This document shows, one piece after another, positions 11,481 to 24,182 of a stretch of DNA of 64,000 nt. Positions within the stretch are counted from its first letter, which is position 1. Each line of letters begins with the position of its first letter. A program made the position numbers and the translations under genes. The notes below the pieces were generated by a model. That model saw only the letters and a list, made by a program, of their open reading frames with translations. It made no database searches and was not told the origin of the DNA. Source of the DNA: Symbiodinium sp. CCMP2592 (lineage: Eukaryota; Sar; Dinophyceae; Suessiales; Symbiodiniaceae); NCBI GenBank assembly GCA_905221615.1, contig CAJNDT010000136.1, positions 953,001 through 1,017,000 of the forward strand. Reading direction: 5' to 3'.

Positions 11481-12606
11481 CGGAAAGTCTGCATCAGCAT
11501 TCTGGGGTGCGTTTCGTCTTCAAGTCTTATGCAAAGCACAATGTCACGGCAGTCAAGAAAATCGGCCTTCGTTTTCGTGGTTTGGGCACACGAGTTTTTG
11601 GTTTCGGGTCGGGGAGTTGGTATTCTAGAACCAAGTACCTACCTTGAACCCTAAACCGGCATTCAGCTTCATCCAGCTTTCGAGTTCACAGCACCATCGC
11701 AGTCCTTCACCGATAGCCTCAACACGAGAGCCGCCTTAAAGCCCTGAAGTCGAAACCCTTGTAGGAGCCCTTGTAAACCCCTTTAAAAAGAGCCCTTAAG
11801 GGAACCCTATATTATAACTATTTGAGGGAGCTTTTGACTGAACCCTATGAAAACTTTTCAAGGCTCCCATATTTAAGCTCTCAAGTGGTGGAATCTTCAA
11901 GCCGCAGCGTTGCATCAGAAGCAGAGACAGACGGCGACACGACAAGGGCCTAAACACGTACCCGTATTCTTCGTATATGGCTCCGTATGGTATATGCCAT
12001 TTAGGCTCACATGACATATCATCAATATAGGGTTTACGATAAGGGTTTGACAGTGTTTAACCATATTTAGGACTTAGGGTATGGAGATTCAGATACTTAC
12101 CCCTATTTTGGTTTTTTTGGGGGGTCTACTTATGGTATACTACACCCCCTTTCTATTTCTTCAGTGACAGTACCCCGCAAATTTTAAACCCCGATTGAAT
12201 CGAAGATTTCAAGCTCCGGTGCAGGCTGAGTTGTGACGGGCCGGATACCCACGGCCTCGAGCTGGGTGCAGTGCAGAGTGGGTTTAGGGGTGTATATTAT
12301 CGTATGCGTGTGTATGTTAAACGTGCAGATATTCGGGTCCAGGTTTAGGGTTGAAGAGTAAGGGTCTGGGCTTAAGATTCGGGACACAGGCTTCGGAGTG
12401 CAGGCTTGCGGGTTGCGCGTAGGGTTTTAAGGATTCAGTGCTCAGGGCTACGGGATTTAAGCCTTGGGGTTTAGGGTTTAGGGCTCGAGAAGCCAGGGTA
12501 TCCCAACTAGGTTTTACGGTTCATGGAACTTCGACCGACTCAATCTGTCAGGTTCGGTTACTCGCTTGATTCCTGGTATCCCGTGTTTCAGACTGCGGTT
12601 ATTCCT

Positions 12607-12718
12607 AGTAGTAGAGTAGGTAACCTTTAACTTTTTGGGGGTAGTATAGTCCCTATATAATCCCTATATAACCACAAAGGTTAACATTTAGTTCCCCATG
12701 AGACCCGACAAGTAGGTA
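12607..12718. repeat. dispersed repeat G, copy 2
   Basis: Matches 9081-9190 along its length: TAGTAGAGTAGGTAACC at the start, AGACCCGACAAGTAGG at the end. A short tandem 'CCCTATATAA' is present only in this copy. Confidence 0.6.
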
Positions 12719-14368
12719 TTGCTGGGGCTTGGTTTCATGTCCAGGGCCACTTCCATTCGCCTGGATGCGTTTCACTCCTGTAGCTTGGCGCGTGACGACC
12801 GACAAAATCCCTTGCGCAGAGGGCTAAACGTAACACTAAGGCCCACCCCAAACCACCTTCCCTGCAGGTCGACCTTTTCCGCCATTTTGATCTTAGCAAC
12901 CTCAGTAAGTACTTGCCCAGCCTCAGTCCTACTATCCTCGGACCCTAGATGCCAACCTGAGACACGATGCGTTTTCGATGCGATGCAGCAGGCTTGAAGC
13001 CTTGCCCTTCAGATTGCAGGCGCACACCAAGTTTGGGTTAGCCAGAGCATATGGAACAGGCAGGTCAATATTCAGAGTTTGCAGCCTCGTGTTGGCTCTT
13101 GACCCTGACACTACACGTGAACATTAAGCTCTGAATCCGAAACAAGATCGGTCATGTGCCTGCCCGTGCTCGCAAAGAGACTCGGCGTGTCAAAAGATGC
13201 GCCGCGAAACCCTAGAAACTTATGCTTTCGGCTTCGGTGCTTAAGAGACGCAGGGCTTTGAGGCCAGGTTAATGGGAGACTTGGTTTGCTCGTTTGTGGT
13301 TCCGATTCTCGGCTACATGAGGTGTCATACTATCGAATGCAGTGGATGCTACCTGTTTCTGTGCAAGATACGGCTTTTGCGTCAAGAATTCCAGCAAACG
13401 TTGAGTTTAACGTGTTTCGTGGATCAGGCTCCATGTAAAGTTGAACCAAACTGGGAGTCTTGGACACGCACCTAAGCTGAAAGCCCGGGAACTCCACTAG
13501 TCAAAAGGCTTGAGTGAGCTTTGAGCGAGAAGCACCCCTCAACTGTAAAGCCAACGGCCACAACCCTCAGACCTCCGATCCGAAGTACTCCGATGAGCAC
13601 GGGAAAAGATGCCAAGAGACCCCAGCAAAAACAAAATTGCATTGAAGATGCCCCTCTACCCGGCCTCGACCCGGCAACCACAAGCTCAAGAGTCTAATGT
13701 TCTTACAAACCTGGATCCCCGTCGCTGTCCATGAATCCACGCCTGAGGCTTTAGGGCTCCACGTTGCTTCTGGTCCACTGGCGGCTGGGCTCAAGCTTTT
13801 GGTTTAGACTGAGGGTTTAACTTAGGATATCGACTTCTGTAGGTTTTGGAGAGCGGGAGGTGTGCAAGATAGATCCAATTGTGGTGAATCCAGATAGGAG
13901 CTGTCTTATTTCAGACGTCCAAAGTCCAGACACGTCATATGCAGTGATCCGAACCCGACTGCGGTGCCAACGAGATGTAGGTCCGGTTCTACATTGCAGT
14001 TTCAGGGATGCCCTGCGAGCGACGCCCTTCAAGCCTGAAAGACCTTGAGCCACCTATCTTATCAATTCAAGACCGACGCGGCAACATCGAACAACTTGGA
14101 CTCCGGATGCTGTGGCTGGTACTAGAGATTGAACAAGAAGCAGAATCATCCCTGTCATGATTTCAGTCACTGTGTTGCGCTCAACATCAACACAGTCATC
14201 CTCGTCGCTGTGTGTGCTCTCATGTCTTGTTTCCTAGCATGGACGTCGTAAGACAGTATTGCTGCAACTAGGCGTCAAGTCACCGAAAAAAGGATGGATT
14301 GGACATCGATCGCTTGTTGTTCGTGTTTCGTGCGATGTGTGTAGGCCAAGAGCGACAAGGCTATGTTT

Positions 14369-14452
14369 CGATCTTTGGCCTTGTTTTTATGGAGAAGCCA
14401 GACCTCTTGACGATCTTTGGCCTTGTTTTTATGGAGAAGCCAGACCTCTTGA
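14369..14452. repeat. perfect 2 x 42-bp tandem duplication
   Basis: The unit beginning CGATCTTTGGCCTTG is repeated exactly once, head to tail. Because 42 is a multiple of three, frames on both strands stay open across it, which creates apparent 14-residue protein repeats. Its near-perfect identity suggests a recent event. Confidence 0.85.
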
Positions 14453-14937
14453 TCCCGAATGACAGCAAGAAAGACCGGAGGCGAGTCGAAGCATTTCGCA
14501 GTCAGAGCTGACGATGTCAGACATTGCAACAGATTCTCTCGGCATCAGCATCGGGATCGACACGGCTGGGAAGTTGACCCTTTATTCTTGTAGTAACTTT
14601 GGCCACTGTTCCTTAACCCGTCAGTAACCTTCATAGAACCCTTCCAAGTCTGGATAAAACCGTCGACTCTCGTTGGCAGGTTCCGGTCCAGGATTTTCAC
14701 TGTTTTTGCGCTTGGCCTCTGCGCATACACCCTAAACTGCTAACGTGCAGACCTGCGGAAGTGATGTAGTGGGGCTCGTCTGCAGATAGCCAATGAAACT
14801 ACGAAGTGCTACACAACCGGTGCCGGTTACATTAGCATTCGCTCCTTTGGCTGTGGGCCCTCCGTAAGCTGAGCTGAGGTGCGATCGTCCTACCGGGCCG
14901 GAGAGTTCTTCAAGAGCATCTACAAGGCGGGATAGAG

Positions 14938-15033
14938 AGAGAGATGTATGTATGTGTATGTATATATACATATCTGTATATATATATATATACATATGTG
15001 TGTATATATATATATATACGATGTGTATAGGTT
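14938..15033. repeat. TGTATG/TA microsatellite
   Basis: GAGAGATGTATG followed by TATATA and TGTG runs. Simple repeat. Confidence 0.9.
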
Positions 15034-15932
15034 TATATAGAGAGACACAAGGTGGGATTTCGGCAAGGCCCAGAGCAGCTGTCTCATTCAGGAGTTCAAG
15101 ATTTCGCTGGGTTCTACATGGGTTTGAGAGGGTTTTGGGTGTAATACACGGGCTTGATGCGGCAAGGCGGCAGACCAGTGTTTTGGAAGCCCATGGGCAA
15201 TGGGCGGGCAACTGGATGGCCGATCGTACGAGCTTTTCAGAACGACCGTAAACCTTTTACGTTTATGCAGGCCAGGAACCCTCTACCCGAGCAGGAGCGG
15301 AGCCCATGAAGGCCATGCCTAAATGCATCTACAGCTTAGGGTGCTACCAGGACTCAGCTAAACTTTCCAATCTCCGCAGTGGACGATCCATCCAAAAAAG
15401 AAGTCTCGAGCTTGGAGGGAATAGGGCCTAGGGGTCTGAACCGAATCCAAGCCCTAAGACTGGCACAGCGGATGTATACAAGCGGCTAAGTCAAGCAAAG
15501 ACGGACCTGCAACATCCCAGTGAAATTTTGTCGAGAAAGCTTGACAAGACCTCGTAACACCCCATGAAACATTTTTTACCTGCAGTTGAAGCTGGGTAAG
15601 AGTTCTTGGTTCCTTTCGGGAAGTCATCGACCGCATAACGAGCCTAGACTGGAACACAAAGGACCTTGCATCGAAAGCATGGGAAGCCAGAAAAGGAGCG
15701 CAAAACAAACCTTGCAATTCTTTCCCGAAGAAGAAAATCGTAGTCTTTGGAAGTTTTACTTCGCCTTATGGGCCCTTATAATGGAACCCTGAAAGGAACC
15801 CTGAACCCCTTAAAAAGAACCGCCCAAACCACCCTTTATGGGACGTGATGTCGGAAGCCTTCAGCCCTGCGCAGGGTCGACTTGCCAAAGGTGCGCGGAG
15901 CTTTGCTTGTGCATCCGAGTATTGACTGGCTC

Positions 15933-16051
15933 TACTTGGAGGATCATGGGACTTAGTAAGTAAGGTTATAAGTACCATAATTGGGGTTATAAGTATAGTT
16001 ACCCTAATTATAATATAACCCTAGTTACTAAGTCCCATGATCCTTTAAGTA
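15933..16051. mobile_element. palindromic MITE-like element, family A copy 3
   Basis: Starts TACTTGGAGGATCATGGGAC and ends with the inverse, GTCCCATGATCCTTTAAGTA. The arms pair further inward (CTTAGTAAGTAAGG opposite CTAGTTACTAAG), so the arms are longer than in copies 1 and 2. About 119 bp. Confidence 0.7.
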
Positions 16052-16874
16052 CTTGCAGGTTTATGGGAAGATCAATATGGATTCTATAATTAAGAGTATA
16101 GGCTCGGTATAGGGTTTACTTAATTAGGGCCTACAGGGATTTAGCGGTCAGCTTTTTGGGATTCGGCTTTGGTGGCTGGGTCTAAGATGAAAAGGGTTAA
16201 GGACTTGAGGTTTTAGGTGTTGGGGTTACGGGTTTTGTGTGGGTCCTGCACGGTCCTCGAAAACCAGGGAGCAAGAGTGTAGCGAGTCTGGTCGTTCGTT
16301 GTTCGTTCACGCAACTGATCCTTTTAGCCCCGACCCGAATCCGCATTTGCAGCTCTTTCGAAGGCACTGCACTGCCCGAAACATTGAATCCCTAAGCCCG
16401 GAAGCACCAAGCCCTGTAAGTCCGACGAAGCGAAAGAGACCGCAGGGGTGACAAAGCCGCTGGAGCTCCGCCGGGAGCCCATGACATCGTCAGCACGGTT
16501 TGGCAGCATGATGGTGTGGTTTTGGGCCTGTTGTTCGAGAATGTGTGGGCTTTTTGGTTGGGCATTGTTTGGGGCTTTGACCACCCAGCACAGAGCGTCT
16601 ACAGACACGATTGCAGCCAAAGCCTCAGATGCGACAACCAGTGGAATATGATGAAGACGAAACCCACAACATCCCTGGCCTGCTGCTTCAGTGGCCATCT
16701 CCCTTGTCCCCTAAAGCCGGAGTCCCTAAAATCACTTTCGGAGCTGAGGATCCTACAGCAATCAGAGAATGCACAAGGGAATCTTTCTAAGGCGAAACCG
16801 TAGACCCTGCCCTGAAGACGAGGCTTGGCCCCCAGTCCTACGCTCGAAACCCGTTAACCGCAAGCCATGAACCC

Positions 16875-16985
16875 TAATATAGGGGCTTAAAGAATTAATT
16901 ACGTATATTATTGTAGGGGTTCCTTATTATAACTATAGCGTAATGGGCCCCAAAGCCCTCTTTTACTTATTACGGCCCCTTTCTT
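16875..16985. mobile_element. palindromic MITE-like element, family B copy 4
   Basis: Starts TAATATAGGGGCTTAA. The core GGGGTTCCTTATTATAACTA and TAATGGGCCCCAAAGCCC are conserved; the right end has drifted (TTATTACGGCCCCTTTC). Confidence 0.6.
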
Positions 16986-19900
16986 CATTCTTAAAGTCAC
17001 AATGCTAACTTCCCTGCTGCCCCAGGTCCCGGCGAATCACTCGTAGGTCGACAAGCGACCCTGTGAGCCAGGAGCATCCAAGAATGGCCCTTTACAGGGT
17101 CAAACCAGCAGAGTAGCTAAGCCCGATCAGGGACCCAAAGAGGACATAAGCATAAGCTTTGTCTGGGGATATCCCGACCTTATCAGGGCTTCTGTGTAAA
17201 GGGGTTTATATGGGGTTTCCCTATCCCTACTTGTTGCTTCTGTGCTTTCTGGGGCCCAACTTTAGCCTTTCTGGGGTACCATCTGGAAAACACATCCCCA
17301 GACGAAAGAGTAAGTCCAAGTCCCTAGTTGACTTCACACGAAGTTGGCGACCTGTATTGGTATTGGTGCAGCTACCACTGACATTATGGTCTGAGCTTCC
17401 TTGGTGCATGGATAATCCGTATGGTAATTCTTGAGGCCCCTATCTTCAAGGCCTCTATCAACCCATCTAAGAGCCTTTCAAAGACCATCGTTCTTGCTGC
17501 ATGTATGCTCCCTGTTCTCATCGTTCAGGCCCCTGCACTGCTAGTGTGGGTTTACAGGGCTTGTGGCTAGCCGCGCGGTAGTGTGAAAAGGTCTTAACTT
17601 ATAAGGGCCTCGTACTTGTCCAGTATCCTAGGGTAACGAAAGGTTGACCATTGGGAGTACATAGAGGTGGGCCTGATTCTAAGCGTTTGCTATAGGATGT
17701 GTGACTGTTACTGCTGAAATGCTTCGACAGTGAAGCACCCAAAGCAGCTGGGCCGCTCTTTTGCTGCCCACAATCCTAGTTAGTTGTGCAAGTGAAAGGA
17801 CGTGCCCGTACAGCAACAGTCCTTACTGTTAAGGACAAGTGATTTTGGTGTCACGTTGCTTAGATGGAATGCCACTGACATGAAGCGTGCCTCGTGACAC
17901 TTAAGACGTACAAGTGTCGCGAACCGAACTCGAGGACTCTGCTGCGCACTCTCTCCTGTGCAATCCAGAAGAGCTCACGAGAGTTGTCGACTACCTGCTC
18001 TGGTAGAACGGTATCGGAGCAAATACGGACATCGGGTTGTCGACAAGATCCGTGTGAAGTTCTGTGGCCAAAGCAGTCTCCCGCCAGCGCACGTGACAGC
18101 TGCTGCATCAATGCACTCATCAAACCCGACACCTCTGCATTGCAAACTCCGATGAATGTTTTTCCAGGTAGCATTAGGGCGACTCCTCAAAGGGGGCCCT
18201 TCTTAACCCTGCCTCTGGTTCTCTCATAAACGACCTTGTTGAGAAGGTTTTTTCACCAAGGGTTCCCCTGATCCTGGGAAAGAACCAAAGGTTCCGGATG
18301 TTATCTCCTATTTTTATTACCTTTGTGATTAGAGGGTGTGTCGGCAGGGCCTCGGTTTGATGGTGGCCCTCACATCCAATGGTCCAAGAGAGCGAGCGCA
18401 TCTAGCTGAATCTAGCTTTTGCGTCTTCATGACGAGCGTCCCTGCCGGCAAGACAGAGCCTCGGACCCTAGACTAGTCCTAGACTGAAGCATTCAGGATC
18501 ATACAGAGCCGAATCGGAGTTTAGTTACAGCGTAGCTTGCCTTACATAGGGCGGCCTTGAAAGAGCCCATGACTCTTGAGCAGCCACTGTCGATCATGAC
18601 GCTGTCCGGGCCTTACACCAAATCAGGACCAGCACTGAATCCCTGTGAAGCAGGCATTCGCCCTTCGCAAGCTGGACGTAGATTTGTGGGGCTGGTTCGT
18701 CCGACCTGCCCGCAGCCGTGTGAAAACAGCCATCAGAGGCTGTAACTGCTTGTCTTGGGGTTTTAACAGTGTTACGAGGCTCTCGAAGCTTGAAGGCTGT
18801 AAAGGGGTGCCCCTAAACTCTAAACCCTAGTCCCTAAACCCTAAATCGTAATCTCTAAACTCACACCTGAAGATGAAACGGAGTGGCTCCGGGCCTTCCG
18901 AGCCTCAGGACGGTCTTGGGACGCGGAGGTCTTAGTCGTTTAACGGCAACATTAGGGTTGAAGCTTGACAGTTTCTATAGTCACGAGAGAGTCTCAAAAT
19001 CTTGAGAGGACTCCGGGTTTTGGGTTTTGACGAGGTTAGGATCGTAGAGCTTTGCGTGAATAGTTGTCTGTGGGGTATCGTAGCGCGACAAACACTAAAC
19101 CCTGATTCTCAAAGCCCCTCGAAGTTTTCAGCCTCAAATCACATCCTTGCAGCAGGCGGCCGCACACGTGACCTCCTCCTTCGGCCGCAAGGATGCCAAC
19201 TGGCCTGGACCTCAGCACGAATTGAGCCCCAGAGCCCCTCATCTTGAGTGAGGCCGAGTCAGATTTGTATTAGCAACACTGTTCCCTCGTAGGTCTTCTA
19301 GACAGCTATGGTCTAACATACCGCAGAACCCACCATTCTAACTGCACACGAATTGCTTCAGGCCCCGTCCGTAAGAGTCGTACAAACCACAATGTCCCAG
19401 ATCTCGGCACCGCGACTCCCGGACCATCCCAAGACTTAAGACTAAACCGCCCTGAAGCAGGGATCTGGTTTTTGTTTGAGCTTTTTGCGCCTTGGTTTTT
19501 CTGCGTGCGTACAAACTCCAGCATTATTGGTCTTGAGCGCGCTTGTGTGCTTTCAGCAGCTCGGCAGGACCTCTAAGAGCTCCGAAGCTACCAGCAGAGG
19601 GACCCCAATTTAGAAACCTCCACTTTCAGGCTCCCCGGCAACTCCCTCTTAGCTTACCACATGCCAAGCAAGTTGAAGCTTTTCAGCACCGAGTCTGCAT
19701 GCGAACCTGTCTCCGATTCAGAGCATAACATGGGAGTTGGGAGTTGGCGTGCAGCATGGTTAGGTCAAGCCTGAAAGCTCCGTAAGAAATGGTCTTGGCC
19801 AGTGTCTCGGCCCCTATACTTGTCCACGCCACTCAGAGACTCGGTTCTTCAACCTGGGACATTGTTTGCTGATTGTTTTGAACGTTGCAGCTGTACGGTG

Positions 19901-21523
19901 GAAACACAGTAGCCTGAAAGAGTCAGTCCAGAGATCGTGAACTGCCTTCCATACAGTAAGCTCAACTGCAAAATGCTGCACAAAACATCTTACGCCGACA
20001 GCCAGAACAGTCTGCGTTCCCTAGCCTCGACTCCCAGTATGCCTCAGTAGCCATACGACACATCAAGACCTAGGATGCACGGGCTCTGTTCACAGAGTCC
20101 ATGCATCTTTGGCCCTGCTCATCAGAAGGCGTCGGTGCGCTCATCAGTTTCGCCTTGGGTAGTCCGCAAATCACTCCCAGAGATGGAAATATAGTTGAAA
20201 TGTAGTAGAACAACATACAGCGCAATAACACATAATAACATACAGTACACCTGAATTCAAAACCCTAAGCCCTAAGCAGAAGTTCGAGGTCTTGATACAA
20301 GGTTGCACAGCTCCAGGTCCTTCGAAACAACGAGCCTCTCTCCCGAACGCCCGTTGTTACCCGAACATGCCCAAGGTACCCTAAGGACGAAGCAGTTAAA
20401 CCCTAATGCCACAAATACCTTAGGTACCCTAAATCCCGAAGAAGCATCGTGGCTCTGAGGCCCTGCTGTCCCTTCTGCAACGGCCATGCGCGCCCAAGAG
20501 TCTTGATGTCGGGGCCTGAGCTACTCCAACAGGAGACTGTAAGCGTAAACCAGGGGCACAACAAGGGTACTTGTAGGGATACGACAAGGCCTGTCATACG
20601 TGCAAGTATTGGGGGATACTGGCACCACGAGGCTCCAAAGATAGATCGTGGTTGTTCGAAATCGGTGTGCCCTGAAGCAAGCAGAGCTGGAGCCCAACAG
20701 TGTCGTGTGCGTTTTGTTTGCAGGCCATACCGCAGTTCCAAGTAGCAAAGGCGGGGCAACACCGACTCGAGCCGTAGCCGACAGAATCAGGATTAGGATG
20801 TTTGGGCATTTGCTTTGGCCATTTTTTGGTTTCTTTGATCTCCCCCAAACTACCGAAGGAGGAGTTCCCAATCGCAGCAGGTTTGCTTCGGTTTGGAGAA
20901 AGCCAAACCGGCCGGCAGGCGCTGTGGAGTCTTTTTGGCACCCCAGTTCCTCAGATCGTAAACCTGGGACCCCCGACGTGAAACTCCAGACTACCGCAGA
21001 GGTTCAGGTTATAATGAGAACGTCCCCTTAAAGTCCGGATGGGTAAGTGTCCGTTCTATAGACTGTTTTGGGTACATGGATTCTACCTTCGGCCCGTAAG
21101 GTTAACACCCGGAGATTCGACCGCTGACCTATTGTTTGGGGGGGGATGGGTCCTGATTATCTGTATAGTATAATATACACCCAAAACCTTATAGTCTGAG
21201 TACCAAGGCCCCTATATATTGCATCCTTATCATAACCCTTATAGAAGCCCTCAAGGCCCCTGTTTTACGCCTTTTTTCAGGTCCCCTATATTAAACCCTA
21301 AACCCTGAAGCCTGAACTGAGCGAAGCGCCCTGAACGGCGCGAGGTTCAATGACTCACACTGGGTGAGCGACTTCGAGCAGGAGATCTTCCAGTTTTTTA
21401 CGGGGTTTAGGGGGTTTAGGGGTGTTGAGTTTTGGGGATGTAGGGGTTTAGGGGTTTTAGGGTTTTAGGGGATGAGGGTTCAAGGGTTTTTGGGTTGAGG
21501 GGTTTAGTTCACAGAAGTGAAGC

Positions 21524-21670
21524 TACTTGGAGGTTCATGGGTAGTTATAAGGGTTCCTTTAAGAGTCTCTGTAACTGGATCTATAGGAGTTCTATACGGG
21601 TATAGGGCGTAGCGCCTACTTGGAGGTTCATGTGTAATTATAGGTGGAGTTGTAAGTAGGGTAACTTTAA
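21524..21670. repeat. two direct half-copies of family A
   Basis: TACTTGGAGGTTCATGG at 21524 and again, as TACTTGGAGGTTCATGTG, at 21617, both followed by TAGTTATA/TAATTATA-type sequence. No right-hand inverted arm is present for either, so these are truncated elements in direct orientation. Confidence 0.55.
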
Positions 21671-21976
21671 GGGTTCTATACGATTTAGGGTTTGTCCGGG
21701 TTCACGGAGACCTCGGCTCTGAAATTGACTAGTTCAAGGGTACGGCTGTACCAGGAATTAGACACCTCACACTGAGATGCAATCCCGAAAAAAAACGTGA
21801 AAGACTTGTCAAAGGGCGGAAATGACGGCCATGACAGGCACTGGGCCCAGCTGAAGTTACCGAATGACTTGCAACCCCACGTTCGAAGACCCCAGATCCT
21901 GTGCAACTATACAAAACAGCCTAGGTATCCTTTGGTGGATTTGCAAGCTAAGAGAAAGCTATGCCATGGCGCCAAA

Positions 21977-22085
21977 TGGGGGTTTCCAGAATTAGGAGCA
22001 CAGTACCCTATTTGGGGGTCCTTATGATGAGGATCCTACTATTTAGGGTTCTTCTGTCGGGTCCTGTATTTTCGGAAACTCCCAC
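21977..22085. mobile_element. palindromic MITE-like element, family C copy 3
   Basis: The left arm GGGGGTTTCCAGAATTAGG is degenerate; the right arm TATTTTCGGAAACTCCCAC is intact. The core TTTGGGGGTCCTTA.GATGAGGATCCTACTAT matches 7358-7474. Confidence 0.55.
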
Positions 22086-22378
22086 ATTCCTAAACCCCAA
22101 ACCTTTGTTATAGAACCCTTATAGATCCCTCAAAAGGAACCCTCAAAGGGTCCCCTGTTTTCGGATAACTCCCACGTCTAGCAGGAGAGCCGTTTTCAGC
22201 TCTGGAGGGAGGTGCTGGTGGACGTCGGAAGGCCTTCACCTCAGGGGCCAAGCCGCCCCAAGGCGATTGGCTGAAACTTCAGCACTTCGTTCGTATTATA
22301 GGGGCCCACATAATTAGAATAATATTGGGGCTATATTGAACTAGAGTTACACTAAGGCATTACTTTTGTATTCCTTCG

Positions 22379-22487
22379 TAATATAAGGGCCTACACAACT
22401 ACCTATACTTGTTTGGGGGGTTCGTTTGTATAACCATGGCTTAATGGGCCCCAAAACCCTATTGAAATTGTTAAAGTCCCCATAGTA
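22379..22487. mobile_element. palindromic MITE-like element, family B copy 5
   Basis: Starts TAATATAAGGGCCTAC. The core TTTGGGGGGTTCGTTTGTATAA and TTAATGGGCCCCAAAACCC are conserved; the right arm is weak (GTCCCCATAGTA). A further arm-like fragment (TATTATAGGGGCCCAC) lies just upstream at about 22295. Confidence 0.55.
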
Positions 22488-22931
22488 CTTTTGCAGCGCT
22501 GTAGGGATCTGTCGAAGGGTGTAGAGGGGAGATGTGCTGCATCTGTTTGCAACCTACTCAAACCCTAAACCGCTAAACCATGAAGGACCAGAAAACCAAG
22601 CTTGAACTTTTCTTGGTGCTTCCGGGGGCATTATGGCTTGTGTTCTCTGGTTGAAATATAGAAGACTGAGTGACTAAATACATCTTTTCGGCCCCTTGTC
22701 ATATTAAAGTATAGCATACACAAAAACCCTATTCTAGATCTTCCCCAAAACACTACAGTGTGCCCCCCAACCCTAAACCCCCAAAATCCTGTTCAAACCG
22801 TTCATGCCCAGAAGAAGCACGCAGGCTTCCTATGAGGGTTGGCAGTGTTCGGCACCTCGAAAGACTACGCGTCCCAAACTCATGCTACTATTCTGAGGTT
22901 CCTTTTTATATCTATGGTATAGTATACCCAA

Positions 22932-23340
22932 TCGGAAGGGTAAGGAAACTGTCACGGCGAATTCTGTCTGTTCTTGTTGCGCCCTCCAAGCAAGTTAAGG
23001 GTAAGGAAACTGTCACGGCGCATTTTGTCTGATTCTTGTTGCACCCTCCAAGCAGTCGGAAGGGTAAGGAAACTGTCACGGCAAATGTTGTCTGTTCTCA
23101 AGCAAGCGGAACAGTAAGGAAACTGTCACGGATAATTTTGTCTGATTCTTGTTGCACCCTCCCAGCAATCGGAAGGGTAAGGAGACTGTCACGGCGAATT
23201 CGGTCTGTTCTTGTTGCACCTCCAAGCAATCGGAAGGGTAAGGAAACTGTCGCGGCGAATTCGGTCTGTTCTTGTTGCACTTCCAAGCAATCGGAAGGGT
23301 AAGGAAACTGTCACGGCGCATTTTGTCTGATTCTTGTTAA
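22932..23340. repeat. minisatellite, 7 copies of a ~61-bp unit
   Basis: Seven copies of a unit containing GGAAGGGTAAGGAAACTGTC, then ACGGCGAATT, TCTGTTCTTGTTGCACC and CTCCAAGCAATC. The core AAGGAAACTGTC starts at 22942, 23003, 23066, 23116, 23179, 23240 and 23301, so spacing is 61, 63, 50, 63, 61 and 61 bp. The short 50-bp interval is a deletion in one unit. Frames run open on both strands because of the repeat, but no protein is supported. Flanks are unrelated non-coding DNA. Confidence 0.9.
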
Positions 23341-24060
23341 TGTGCTTGCGGGCTTGTGGCCAGAACGCTAGGCGTCAGGCCCTGCATGGCTGCCGATGCC
23401 GACGGGTTGTACGCATATCAGGCTGATTCAGGCTGATGTTTGATAGTAGCGCCGCCGCCCTCAAGGATTTGCTTCCTTTTGGATGGGCTCGAGAATTCAG
23501 CAAAATAAAATCGTGCATTCCTGTAATGTCCCAAAGCAAGGTTCAATGGATCCTCAAGTTTGTGTTTTGATGCTATTGAGAGCGCCCGCATATACGAATG
23601 TTTGATTGCAGGCCGATCGATTTTGGTGAAAAGCCAGACTTGGCCGTTGACGGCTGAAGTAAGAAAGTTATCTTGTAGAGGGGTTGGGGCTTATTATGGC
23701 TAATTTGCTCGAAACTTGCTGTGGCATGTGCCATTGCTGAGTTTGTGGTGGATTGCCTGTTGCAAATTCTGCGACGACACGCCGTCAAGGTTGAAGAGCA
23801 TCTGGCGGTTTCCATGGATGGATTGCACCCAGCTTTATTCAATAGGCATGCATGCCAGGGCTTGCCGGCAGCTCAACATCTCCACAACACTCCACAATCG
23901 TGTTTAAGAAGGTCGTGAAGTCAAACCTTCGTAGACTCCGTAGGCTCGTAGACGTAGACATGATCATGATCTGCTTGTCATGGCTTTTCATTATCAACTT
24001 TTCTTTTGATAGTGACTGGGTTTATTCGTCTGGTAGTGTTTGTTCCAATGTAGGTTTGCA
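23341..24060. other. non-coding or unrecognised stretch
   Basis: Between the minisatellite and the C-rich tract. A short frame at about 23716-23918 gives no recognisable domain. Nothing else was identified. Confidence 0.5.
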
Positions 24061-24182
24061 AGACCACCCCACTCACCTCCCCCACCCTTACCCCCACCAC
24101 CCATCACCCAACCACCCCCCTCCCCTCCCCCTCCCCTCCCCCTCCCCTCCCCCTCCCCCCCGCCCTCCCCCTCCCCCTCCCT
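24061..24182. repeat. C-rich tract (CCCCTCCC)n
   Basis: About 120 bp of nearly pure C with T/A interruptions, regular CCCCTCCC towards the right. The minus strand therefore reads GGGGAGGG repeats, which fit the G-run rule for G-quadruplex formation. Pro-rich and Gly/Glu-rich frames across it are artefacts of the repeat. Confidence 0.85.

Larger units (their letters stand above)
11481..22378. other. long non-coding block
   Basis: About 11 kb with no gene I can support. Separately listed contents are repeat G copy 2 (12607-12718), a 42-bp tandem duplication (14369-14452), a microsatellite (14938-15033), MITE-like copies at 15933-16051, 16875-16985 and 21977-22085, and two family A half-copies near 21524 and 21617. 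Telomere-like heptamers occur near 12468-12483, 18815-18845 and 21290-21310, and degenerate ones at 21400-21500. The stretches 12720-14260, 15040-15930, 17000-20230 and 20500-21120 hold only short overlapping frames on both strands. Confidence 0.55.

Noticed and set aside
17894-18229. Overlapping plus-strand frames with some protein-like phrases
   Set aside because: One register reads moderately well over about 60 codons, but no start, no domain and no continuation.
20403-21031. Several overlapping frames of 98-127 codons on both strands
   Set aside because: Dense overlapping frames without domains or consistent composition; stop codons are scarce by chance in balanced GC sequence.
22932-23340. 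CRISPR-like array
   Set aside because: The whole unit repeats with drift; there are no invariant repeats with unique spacers, and the context is eukaryotic.
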